Assembly: GCA_022709365.1 (NCBI GenBank)
Contig: JAKLIY010000030.1
Coordinates: forward strand, 1 to 56,256
DNA from: Pseudomonadota bacterium
GTDB lineage: Bacteria > Pseudomonadota > Gammaproteobacteria > Competibacterales > Competibacteraceae
Direction of reading: 5' to 3'
Length of the DNA: 56,256 nucleotides
The notes under the pieces are model-generated. The model had not been told where the DNA came from. It was given only the letters and a program-made list of their open reading frames with translations, and did no database searches. The position numbers were made by a program, and so were the translations under genes. This document shows, piece after piece, positions 7,842-15,560 of this stretch (within the stretch, counting starts at the first letter, position 1; the number at the start of each line of letters is the position of its first letter).

Positions 7842-7883
7842 GCGTAACTCTCTCCAGCGAACGGCGTCAACGCCGATCCGCAG

Positions 7884-9335
7884 TTACAACAAAAACACCG
7901 TCGCCAGTCCCAGAAAGATGAAAAATCCCATGCCATCGGTGATAAAGGTCAGCAGTACGCTCGACCCCATGGCCGGATCGCGGCCCAGGTGATGCAGGGT
8001 CAGGGGAATAGCGACGCCCATCAGCGCCGCCAGCAATAAATTCAACACCATCGCCGCCGCCATCACCTCACCGAGCGGCAGGTTCCAATACAGCAGGTAG
8101 GCGAACAGGCCCACTGTCACCCCCCAGACCAGGCCATTGAGCAAGCCGACCCCGAGTTCCTTGAATACCAGATGCCAGGTGTTTTCCGGGGTGATCTCGC
8201 CCAACGCTAGGCCGCGCACCACCAGGGCGGTGGTTTGATTACCGGAATTGCCGCCGATGCCGGCGATGATCGGCATCAACGTTGCCAGCGCCACAATCTG
8301 GGCAATGGCATTCTCGAACAGGCCAATGGCCCGCGAGGCGATAAAGGCTGTGCAGAGATTGACCCCCAACCACAGCCAGCGGTTACGGGCGCTGTCCCAG
8401 ATCGGCGCGAACAGATCTTCATCGCCGCGCAAACCGGCCATGTTCAGCACATCCTCTTCCGACTCCTCGCGGATGTAGTCCATCACTTCATCCACCGTCA
8501 GCCGACCCACCAGCTTGCCCCGGTCATTGATCACCGGCGCTGAGATTAAATCGTAACGCTCGAAAGCGCGGGCGGCTTCGTCAGCGTTATCAGTCGGGCC
8601 AAACAGTACGGGATTGGTGATCATCAACTCGGCAATGTGCTTCTGCGGGTCATTGAGCAGCAGCGCTGGCAAAGGCAACACGCCCTTGAACAAATGACGG
8701 GCATCGACCACGAACAGGCAGTCGGTGTTGGGCGGCAGCTCCTCTCGGCCACGCAGCAACCATAAGACTTGCTCAACCCGCTGACTCTCGCGCACGGTGA
8801 GGATGTCCTGACTCATTCGATGACCGACCTGATCTTCGGGATAGGCCAGGGTGGTTTGCAGCCAGTCGCGGTCGCGGGCGTTGAGCGTCTGGAGGACTTC
8901 CGCCAGCACATCCTCGGTAATCGCTTCGGCCAAATCCGCCAGATCATCGGCATCGAGTTGACTCAGCATCTTGACCAGCGCGGGTCGGTCCAGCACTTCA
9001 ATCAACGAATCCCGCACCGCGTCGGAAACTTCCAGCAACACCTCGCCGCCCTGATCATCCGGCATCTGCCGCCAGACCAGCAACCGGTCTTCCAGCGGCA
9101 ACGCTTCCAGAATGTAGGCAATATCCGCCGGGTGCAGGCTGCGGAGTTTGAGTTGCAGTTCGACCAGATGCTGGCGATGCACCAGCGATTCGATGAGTTC
9201 ATGACGGGGACTGGCACGGTCGCGGTCCACCAGCGTTTCGACCAGCCGATGCTTTTCCAGCAGCTTGAGAATCTGCCGCAGGTGATCCTCGACCCTATAC
9301 GGCGATGGGCGCGGATGGGCGGCGGAATCGATCAT
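7884..9335 (-). CDS. mgtE: Magnesium transporter MgtE
   Basis: This 483-residue protein has the full MgtE layout. An acidic N-terminal superhelical domain (about 35-130, LHPADIAYILEALPLEDRLLVW) is followed by two CBS domains (about 135-265) that sense cytosolic Mg2+, and then five transmembrane helices. The pore signature NSGNQ is seen in IAGIGGNSGNQTTALVVRGL. It imports Mg2+ along its gradient and closes when internal Mg2+ is high. The C-terminus ends in hydrophobic residues right at the membrane exit, as usual. It is 15 bases downstream of ispG, with no functional tie. Confidence 0.95.
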   Translation of the reverse strand: MIDSAAHPRPSPYRVEDHLRQILKLLEKHRLVETLVDRDRASPRHELIESLVHRQHLVELQLKLRSLHPADIAYILEALPLEDRLLVWRQMPDDQGGEVLLEVSDAVRDSLIEVLDRPALVKMLSQLDADDLADLAEAITEDVLAEVLQTLNARDRDWLQTTLAYPEDQVGHRMSQDILTVRESQRVEQVLWLLRGREELPPNTDCLFVVDARHLFKGVLPLPALLLNDPQKHIAELMITNPVLFGPTDNADEAARAFERYDLISAPVINDRGKLVGRLTVDEVMDYIREESEEDVLNMAGLRGDEDLFAPIWDSARNRWLWLGVNLCTAFIASRAIGLFENAIAQIVALATLMPIIAGIGGNSGNQTTALVVRGLALGEITPENTWHLVFKELGVGLLNGLVWGVTVGLFAYLLYWNLPLGEVMAAAMVLNLLLAALMGVAIPLTLHHLGRDPAMGSSVLLTFITDGMGFFIFLGLATVFLL

Positions 9336-9350
9336 GGGATGCGTTAGCCG

Positions 9351-10586
9351 TTAGCCGTTAACCGGATAACGCCGAATCACATAGTCATCGACGATTTTCT
9401 GGAATTCGGCGGCGATGGTCTCGCCCTTCAGGGTGACAGTCTTCTCGCCGTCCACATAAACCGGCGCGACGGGAATTTCCCCGGTTCCCGGCAGGCTGAT
9501 GCCGACGTTAGCCTGCTTGCTTTCGCCGGGGCCATTGACCACGCAGCCCATTACCGCCACTTTGAGTTCTTCAACCCCCGGATGACGCTCGCGCCATAGG
9601 GGCATCTGCTGGCGGAGATACGTTTGAATATCCTGAGCCAGATGCTGGAAATAGTCGCTGCTCGTCCGACCACAACCAGGACAGGCGGTCACTTGAGGAG
9701 TGAAGGAGCGCAAACCCATCGCTTGCAGAATTTCCTGAGCGACAATCACTTCCTGCGTCCGGTCGCCGCCCGGTTCCGGGGTCAGGGAAATGCGGATCGT
9801 GTCGCCGATGCCTTCTTGCAACAGCACTGCCAGCGCCGCCGTGGAAGCGACGATGCCCTTGCTGCCCATGCCGGCTTCGGTCAAGCCTAAGTGCAGCGGG
9901 TAATCACAGCGCGCCGCCAGCTTGCGGTAGACCGCGATCAAATCCTGCACGCCGCTCATCTTCACCGACAGAATGATCTGATCATGGCGCAGACCGATCT
10001 CCTCCGCTCGTTGCGCGCTCTCCAGCGCTGACCGAATCATCGCCTCGTGCATCACTTCGGTCGCCGGTTTCGGCTCCGGCAACCGGGCATTGTCATCCAT
10101 CAAGCGCACCGCCAATTCCTGATCGAGGCTGCCCCAGTTGACGCCGATGCGCACTGGCTTGGCGTGGCGGCAAGCGATGTCCACAATCGTCGCGAACTGC
10201 TCATCTTTCTTCTTGCCGCGCCCGACATTGCCGGGATTGATGCGGTATTTATCCAATGCCTCGGCGCAGGCGGGATATTTACTGAGCAGGCGATGGCCGT
10301 TGAAGTGGAAATCGCCGATCAGCGGAACGGTGACGCCGCGCATCGCCAGTCGTTCCCGAATGACCGGTACGGCGGCAGCGGCTTCCTCGGTATTGACGGT
10401 GATCCGTACCAGTTCCGAACCGGCTTCGGCCAGTTCCACGACTTGAACGGTGGTGGCTTCAGCGTCGGCGGTATCGGTATTCGTCATCGACTGCACCACG
10501 ATCGGCGCGTCGCCGCCAACGGTGACGGTGCCGATGTGGACGGCGATGCAGGCACGGCGGGGGAGGAGAAAATCAATGCGAATCAT
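9351..10586 (-). CDS. ispG: 4-hydroxy-3-methylbut-2-enyl diphosphate synthase
   Basis: This 411-residue enzyme of the MEP isoprenoid pathway reduces MEcPP to HMBPP using a 4Fe-4S cluster. The N-terminal TIM-barrel part contains [11 protein letters not shown] and GDFHFNGH. The C-terminal cluster cysteines are visible in [13 protein letters not shown] and GCVVNGPGE. Length is slightly above the E. coli enzyme. The last codons (Pro-Val-Asn-Gly-stop) run into a 7-bp tandem repeat (GTTAGCC-like, three copies at 9343-9363). The gene precedes mgtE on the same strand. Confidence 0.96.
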   Translation of the reverse strand: MIRIDFLLPRRACIAVHIGTVTVGGDAPIVVQSMTNTDTADAEATTVQVVELAEAGSELVRITVNTEEAAAAVPVIRERLAMRGVTVPLIGDFHFNGHRLLSKYPACAEALDKYRINPGNVGRGKKKDEQFATIVDIACRHAKPVRIGVNWGSLDQELAVRLMDDNARLPEPKPATEVMHEAMIRSALESAQRAEEIGLRHDQIILSVKMSGVQDLIAVYRKLAARCDYPLHLGLTEAGMGSKGIVASTAALAVLLQEGIGDTIRISLTPEPGGDRTQEVIVAQEILQAMGLRSFTPQVTACPGCGRTSSDYFQHLAQDIQTYLRQQMPLWRERHPGVEELKVAVMGCVVNGPGESKQANVGISLPGTGEIPVAPVYVDGEKTVTLKGETIAAEFQKIVDDYVIRRYPVNG

Positions 10587-10613
10587 GGAGATTACTCAAT
10601 TTTTGACAAGTTC

Positions 10614-10720
10614 GCGTTCCCACACGCCAGCGTGGGAATGCGGTCTGAACCGCCCCAGCGGCCCGTGACGTTGAAGCATTGCAACTAGGCAGGGACTCCC
10701 ACGCTGGAGCATGGGAGCCA
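10614..10720. repeat. Dispersed palindromic repeat, CGTTCCCACGC family
   Basis: GCGTTCCCACACGCCAGCG and its near complement CGTGGGAATGC form an imperfect hairpin at 10614-10641. A second related unit, ACTCCCACGCTGGAGCATGG, lies at about 10694-10713. The type resembles an intergenic repeat I associate with several gammaproteobacterial genomes. It occupies the gap between ispG and the isochorismatase-like gene and shows no coding potential. Confidence 0.6.
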
Positions 10721-10777
10721 GATCATCCCCGTCGTTTACGGTGGGGAGGATGTCAAGCCGTTAAGCCCTAAAGGGGC

Positions 10778-10809
10778 GGGCTAATTTTAGCCCAGGGCAA
10801 CGCCCTGGG
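10778..10809 (-). terminator. Double stem-loop, possible terminator and dispersed repeat
   Basis: Two adjacent perfect hairpins overlap by three bases: GGGCTA-4 nt-TAGCCC (10778-10793) and CCCAGGGC-AAC-GCCCTGGG (10791-10809). They lie just downstream of the minus-strand hydrolase gene, so may end its transcript, though there is no clean T-run. The second hairpin recurs at 22059-22073. Confidence 0.4.
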
Positions 10810-10825
10810 ATGCTGAGGCGGTTTC

Positions 10826-11371
10826 CTACCGCAAAAACTCCCGGCTGATCTCCCGGAATTGATCTGTGCCGGCTTGATGCAGCCACTCGAAGGCGACCAT
10901 CTCGCGGCTGACCACCCGCACCCCCTCGGCCCGCATCCGCTCCAGCGCCAGTTCCACATCGCGTGGCGACCGGGAGGATACTGCATCAGCGACCAGATAC
11001 ACTTCCTTGCCCACCGCCCGTAAGTCCAGCACCGTTTGCAACACGCAAACATGGGCTTCTACGCCAATAATGACCATCTGCCCACGATTCAGGGCGTCGA
11101 TGCGCCGCATACAATCCCGGTCAGCGGCGCAGGAGAAGTGCAGCTTTTCCATGAACGCCTCCGCCGGCAACAGCTCGCGGATCGCTGCGACCGTGTGGCC
11201 CAGACCCTTCGGGTACTGCTCCGAGGCCAGCACCGGCACCTCCAGCCGCTGGGCGATTTGGATCAGCCAGGCGCCGTTGGCGAGGGTGCGGTCGGCATCG
11301 TGAATGGCCGGCATTAGTCGTTCCTGAAAATCCACGACCAGCAGGCAGGACGTCTCGGCTCTCATCAACAT
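10826..11371 (-). CDS. Isochorismatase-like cysteine hydrolase
   Basis: This 181-residue protein has the family triad: Asp in LLVVDFQERL (about residue 14), Lys in MEKLHFSC and the nucleophile Cys in IIGVEAHVCVLQT. The family cleaves C-N or ether bonds in small molecules (isochorismate, nicotinamide, carbamoylsarcosine and others). The substrate here cannot be assigned; the short form with EAHVCV is common among YcaC-like proteins. It follows the DedA-PAP2 gene on the same strand by 12 bases and may be cotranscribed. The start has a GAGAG-type ribosome site. Confidence 0.88.
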   Translation of the reverse strand: MLMRAETSCLLVVDFQERLMPAIHDADRTLANGAWLIQIAQRLEVPVLASEQYPKGLGHTVAAIRELLPAEAFMEKLHFSCAADRDCMRRIDALNRGQMVIIGVEAHVCVLQTVLDLRAVGKEVYLVADAVSSRSPRDVELALERMRAEGVRVVSREMVAFEWLHQAGTDQFREISREFLR

Positions 11372-11383
11372 GGGTAGACTCTC

Positions 11384-13375
11384 TCAGTCGGCAATCAGGG
11401 TGATCGGTTCGCCGGAATTGGAACCCATGACCTGCTGAATATGCAACCCTCGCCAGGCTGGGGCCAGCAAATCGGCCGGAATGTCAGTCAACGGATCATC
11501 CAGGGCGAAGGTAAACAGCCGCATCCGGGGTTCCCGTTGCTGCTGACTGACGCTGCCGATCCAGATAGGCATATCACCTTCCTGCAACCGTGCGCCGACA
11601 TCCCAGAACCGCACCAGCCAGCGACGAGTCGGATCATCACCGTAACGCACCATGGTTAACTCATCCTCGCGACCATTATGCAACTGCGGCAGAACCGGCA
11701 GTTCCTGCAATTCAACCTGCGGGCTTAACCAGAGCAACAGACCTTTCAAATCCAGTCCCGGCGCCGGTTGCCAACCCGCTTCCTGCAACTGCTGCTCCAC
11801 CTGTTCGCGGGTTCCCGCCCATTGCAGGGTCAAATCCTGTCGACGTTGACCGCGAAAATCGAGCCGTTGCTGCGGCAGTTCTCGCCAACCGCCGGCCCGC
11901 CACTGATCCTGCGTCTGCACATGCAGCACGATCTGCGGTTGATAGCGTTGCAAATCTTCTCGATAGTCGAGACTGGCATGCAGCAGATCGGTGGCCAGCA
12001 GGGCGATCACGCTGTAGGCCAGCAACCCGCGCCAGTGGAGAGCCGCCTTGGGATGGTGGTTGTAGGCGATGCCCAGCACGGCGACCCAGATCAGTCCCAG
12101 GCACAGGCCTGCCAGCGTATCGGTCAGCCAGTGGATACCCAGATACAACCGGGCGAAGGCGATAGGGACGATCATGAACGCCGCCGCCAGATAGACCATC
12201 CAGCGCCGGGCTGGGGGGATTTCCCGAGCGATCAGTACCGCGAGAAAGCCGAAGACCAGCGTGCTGAACGTGGCATGGCTGGAGGGAAAGGAATAGCCGA
12301 TGATGCCCTGTGTCGCCTGGTCGGGACTGGCCACCGGCAGCAACCAGCGAAACAGCAGATTGGTAGCCATGCCGAAGCCCAGCGCCGCCAGCCAGTGCCA
12401 GGCCGCCGAGTGATTGCGTCGCCAGATCAGCCAGAGGAACACCACCAGGCTCAATGGCAGCAACACCTGATAGTCGCCCAGTTCGGTGGTGAACACCATC
12501 AGGGCATCGACCCAGGGGGTGCGCAACTCATGGAAGAAATGGTAAAGGCTTTGATCCAGACCGCTGGGCAACTGCTGGCCGGCGGCGCTGAAACTCAGAC
12601 TGAGCAAGACCACGCTGCCCAGCAGCAGTACCGCCAATGTCATGAGTCCGCGCAGTTCGTTTCCACGGGGATCGAGCAACGAGGTGCTGATTGGACCAAT
12701 GAAGCGCCGGCCCTGGCTCCAGACAGTGAAGCGCTGCAACCAGTCGGTAGCGTGAGCCTGGAAGAGCCGCACGGCATGTTTGACCAGCCAGGTCGTCAAC
12801 CACAGCAACACGACAATAATCAGGATGAGTACGGCCAGTCGTCCAGCGACCCGCGAGGCGATGTCCAGCGATGCACCAAAGGCCATGCCTGGCAACAGAT
12901 AGACCGGCGCCCAGAGAATCCCGGAAATGACGTTGGCGACCATAAAGTCGCGCCAGCGCATATCCATCATCCCGGCCACGGTGGGAATGGTGCCGCGTAC
13001 CGGGCCGAAAAAGCGTCCGAACAGGACGCTCTTACCACCATGCGCACGAAAGAATTCTTCACTACGGGTGATCATTTCCGGGCGCTTGGTGAATGGCCAG
13101 ACTCGCCGGATACGCTGGTGGAAGACTCGTCCGATCCAGAAACTGATGGCGTCGCCGATGATCGCGCCCCAGGTCGACCACCAGTAGGCAGTCCAGAAAT
13201 CGATGTGGCCGAGGCCGATCAGCGCGCCCAGACTGAACATGACCAGGGCGCCGGGGATGATCACGCCGACGATGGTCAGCGACTCGGCCATCGCTGAAAT
13301 GAAGATGACAGCGCTCATCCAGCCAGGGTGGGCAGCAACCCAGGCGAACAGGGAGGTGACGAATTCGGAATGCAT
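11384..13375 (-). CDS. DedA - PAP2 - LssY-C fusion membrane protein
   Basis: Three modules are joined in 663 residues. Residues about 1-210 are a DedA-family membrane domain (GRFFGPVRGTIPTVAGMMDM), related to lipid-phosphate flippases. Residues about 225-430 are a PAP2 phosphatase-like membrane domain with SFPSSHATFS and ARLYLGIHWLTD carrying the catalytic histidines. Residues about 460-655 match an LssY-type C-terminal domain. The first PAP2 motif (KX6RP) is not recognisable; the equivalent region reads LLFRWLLPVASPDQ. The likely role is undecaprenyl or other lipid-phosphate dephosphorylation and recycling at the inner membrane. Confidence 0.88.
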   Translation of the reverse strand: MHSEFVTSLFAWVAAHPGWMSAVIFISAMAESLTIVGVIIPGALVMFSLGALIGLGHIDFWTAYWWSTWGAIIGDAISFWIGRVFHQRIRRVWPFTKRPEMITRSEEFFRAHGGKSVLFGRFFGPVRGTIPTVAGMMDMRWRDFMVANVISGILWAPVYLLPGMAFGASLDIASRVAGRLAVLILIIVVLLWLTTWLVKHAVRLFQAHATDWLQRFTVWSQGRRFIGPISTSLLDPRGNELRGLMTLAVLLLGSVVLLSLSFSAAGQQLPSGLDQSLYHFFHELRTPWVDALMVFTTELGDYQVLLPLSLVVFLWLIWRRNHSAAWHWLAALGFGMATNLLFRWLLPVASPDQATQGIIGYSFPSSHATFSTLVFGFLAVLIAREIPPARRWMVYLAAAFMIVPIAFARLYLGIHWLTDTLAGLCLGLIWVAVLGIAYNHHPKAALHWRGLLAYSVIALLATDLLHASLDYREDLQRYQPQIVLHVQTQDQWRAGGWRELPQQRLDFRGQRRQDLTLQWAGTREQVEQQLQEAGWQPAPGLDLKGLLLWLSPQVELQELPVLPQLHNGREDELTMVRYGDDPTRRWLVRFWDVGARLQEGDMPIWIGSVSQQQREPRMRLFTFALDDPLTDIPADLLAPAWRGLHIQQVMGSNSGEPITLIAD

Positions 13376-13450
13376 GGTCGGTTCGGGCCGGCGGGACAGG
13401 GATCTGGTGATTTCCTGAGAAGGTTATACCGGATCGCCGCCGTAAGGTAG

Positions 13451-13469
13451 AGCCGGCTTCTAACCGGCT
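13451..13469 (-). terminator. Small hairpin between XRE and DedA-PAP2 genes
   Basis: AGCCGG-7 nt-CCGGCT forms a 6-bp stem in the gap between the two minus-strand genes. It lies downstream of the XRE-like regulator. There is no T-run, so it could equally be a repeat fragment. Confidence 0.3.
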
Positions 13470-13561
13470 AAGGCGCTTGCTGACAAAGATCTTGATCACC
13501 CAGGGCGTTGGGGATGTCTGAGTATCTTCTTTGCGGAGGAGGCTGGGATACGTGGATGACG

Positions 13562-13912
13562 TTAAAACTGCCCGTTGCGGGCCTTGCGCACCAGGTGCGC
13601 CAAGCCGTCATCGGTGACATCGCTCAACGCCCGGATCAGTTCAGCGAACAGGATGGGGCGCTGGATAATGATTTTTCGGATGTCACTCCCCACCCTACCG
13701 GCCAGCGCCAGTAATAAATCGGCGTCTTCCCCCAAATCCGCCGCCAGGCGCCGAATCGTATCCTCGGAGGGCGGTGGAACATTGCCACGTTCTACCTTAC
13801 TGAGATAAGCCGGTTCCACGCCAATGCGCTGGGCGGTTTGTCGAACCGAGTAACGATGACTGGCTCGACGCTGTTGTTCGCGAAGTTGCCGGGCGTAATT
13901 GCCAAATGCCAT
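13562..13912 (-). CDS. XRE-family helix-turn-helix regulator
   Basis: The 116-residue protein starts MAFGNYARQLREQQRRASHR. Its Cro/C1-type HTH is SVRQTAQRIGVEPAYLSKVERG (about residues 22-43), followed by a helical tail that may dimerise. The frame extends upstream to 13960, but the ATG at 13912 has a strong GAAGGGGGAAAG ribosome site, so I start there. It lies downstream of the sigma54-type response regulator on the same strand, across a 262-base gap holding palindromes. It could be a target or accessory regulator of that locus. The regulated genes are unknown. Confidence 0.82.
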   Translation of the reverse strand: MAFGNYARQLREQQRRASHRYSVRQTAQRIGVEPAYLSKVERGNVPPPSEDTIRRLAADLGEDADLLLALAGRVGSDIRKIIIQRPILFAELIRALSDVTDDGLAHLVRKARNGQF

Positions 13913-14123
13913 GACTTTCCCCCTTCTGATGTCATTTTTATGAGTTAAATCGATAGCCAAAGTGGAAGCTATCTAATGACCAGTTTGGCAAAATCCAAGC
14001 CAAGGGGATTGACAGACAACAAGCCGGCGCAGGTGAGGTTTTTTGAAGAATTATTGGGAAAAACAAATTGATAAAAAAGGGGAGGGGTACAAGATATCCG
14101 ATTTCGCAGGTGCGGCGATTGAG

Positions 14124-14163
14124 TTTTGAAACAGTGGGAATTTGACGTGTTTCAAAGTGAAAC
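14124..14163. promoter_or_regulatory. Paired TTGAAACA / TGTTTCAA palindromes
   Basis: TTGAAACA (14126-14133) and TGTTTCAA (14148-14155) form an inverted pair, and GTTTCA-AAG-TGAAAC (14149-14163) is a perfect 6-bp inverted repeat. They lie in the gap between the response regulator and the XRE gene. Symmetric sites of this type are typical of dimeric regulators. Confidence 0.4.
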
Positions 14164-14174
14164 GTGGAGATTTC

Positions 14175-15560
14175 CTAATCCAGTGATCGATAATCCTTCA
14201 TCCGGCGCCACAGCGTCGTGCGGCTAATGCCCAAATCCTTGGCGACCAGACTGAGATTCCCTTGATGCAGTTCCAGCAACCGCCGAATTTCAGCCTGTTC
14301 CATTTTTTCCAGTCGGGACCGATGGCCAGTATCGATCATGGAAACCGGCAGCCATTCACCCGGTTCAATTTGATCTCCAGTACTTAAAATCAAGGCGCGT
14401 TCGACCAGATTTTCCAATTCCCGCACATTGCCAGGATAGTCATAGTCGCAGAGTGCTTGCAGCGATTTTTCACTAAAACCATGCACCGAAATTCTCAGTT
14501 TGTGCTGCTTTTTTTTCAGGCAATAATCGGCCAATAGAGGAATATCCTCGGTACGTTCCCGCAGGGGCGGCAGATAAATGGGAAAGACATTAATTCGGTA
14601 ATACAAATCCTGGCGGAACCGGCCCTGCTGAATTTCAACCGGTAGATTCTTATTCGTCGCTGCGATGATGCGTACATCGACCTGTCGATATTCATTATCG
14701 CCCACCCGCCGAAATCGCCCGTCCTGGAGAATTTGCAACAATTTGACTTGTAACATCGGACTCATTTCGCTGATTTCATCCAGAAAGAGCGTTCCGCCGT
14801 CGGCGACTTCAAACAGACCTTTGCGATCCTGAACCGCGCCAGTAAAAGCACCGCGTTTGTAGCCAAACAATTCGCTTTCCAACAGGGTTTCAGGCAGCGT
14901 TCCACAGTTCTGCTCAATAAAGAGTCGGTCCTTGCGGGGGCCTTGCGAGTGAATATGGCAGGCCAGCAGAGTCTTGCCCGTGCCTGTTTCGCCAGCTAAT
15001 AACACGGTGGCCGAATTACCGATGACCCGGTTGACCAGTTGGAAAACCTGTTGCATCGCCGGACTGCGCCCCACGATTTCGGCGCACTGCAAATCCTTGT
15101 TAATTTCAGTTCTCAGGAAGGTATTTTCAATCTTGAGCCGTTCATTGACCGCTTGCAGTTCCTTGAGCAGTCGTCGATTTTCAATTTCCAGTTCATAAGT
15201 TTCCAGCGCCCGCCGGATCACCAGGCGAAAATCCTGACGTTCCCAGGGTTTGGTGATGTACTGGTAAATATGGCCCTGATTGATGGCTTCAATCAGTGCA
15301 GCGGTGTCGGTATAACCGGTCAGGATAATGCGAATAATCTGCGGGTTAATCTGGATAACTTGTTTGAGCAGTTCTACACCGGTCATTTGCGGCATTCGCT
15401 GATCGGTAATAATTAGTGCAATGTCCTGTTGTTGCAGAATTTCCAGGGCCTCGGTGCCACTCGATGCGGTAAAGACCTCATGATCTTCGGAAAAAGTCAG
15501 TTTAAGACTGCGCAGAATTTCTTTCTCATCATCAACGATAAGCAGGTTATGACGTTTCAT
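14175..15560 (-). CDS. Sigma54-dependent response regulator (NtrC family)
   Basis: Residues 1-120 are a receiver domain with phospho-acceptor Asp53 in LIITDQRMP and Lys104 in ITKPW. After a coiled-coil linker, residues about 160-395 are the AAA+ activator with Walker A GETGTGKT (190-197), the sigma54-contact loop GAFTGA (237-242) and Walker B TLFLDEI. The C-terminus is a Fis-type HTH (KDLGISRTTLWRRMKDY). The frame runs on upstream to 15728 inside the kinase gene, but the domain begins at the ATG at 15560, which overlaps the kinase stop by 14 bases. It is the cognate regulator of the CHASE2 kinase; targets are unknown. Confidence 0.93.
   Translation of the reverse strand: MKRHNLLIVDDEKEILRSLKLTFSEDHEVFTASSGTEALEILQQQDIALIITDQRMPQMTGVELLKQVIQINPQIIRIILTGYTDTAALIEAINQGHIYQYITKPWERQDFRLVIRRALETYELEIENRRLLKELQAVNERLKIENTFLRTEINKDLQCAEIVGRSPAMQQVFQLVNRVIGNSATVLLAGETGTGKTLLACHIHSQGPRKDRLFIEQNCGTLPETLLESELFGYKRGAFTGAVQDRKGLFEVADGGTLFLDEISEMSPMLQVKLLQILQDGRFRRVGDNEYRQVDVRIIAATNKNLPVEIQQGRFRQDLYYRINVFPIYLPPLRERTEDIPLLADYCLKKKQHKLRISVHGFSEKSLQALCDYDYPGNVRELENLVERALILSTGDQIEPGEWLPVSMIDTGHRSRLEKMEQAEIRRLLELHQGNLSLVAKDLGISRTTLWRRMKDYRSLD

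Noticed and set aside
9343..9363. Three tandem 7-mers (GTTAGCC, GTTAGCC, GTTAACC) at the ispG 3' end
   Set aside because: Too short to be a functional repeat array; listed only as a curiosity in the ispG entry.
11768..13297. 509-codon plus-strand ORF opposite the DedA-PAP2-LssY gene
   Set aside because: It is the antisense of a well-supported membrane protein. Its Gln/His/Asp-rich low-complexity translation is typical of a GC-rich shadow frame.
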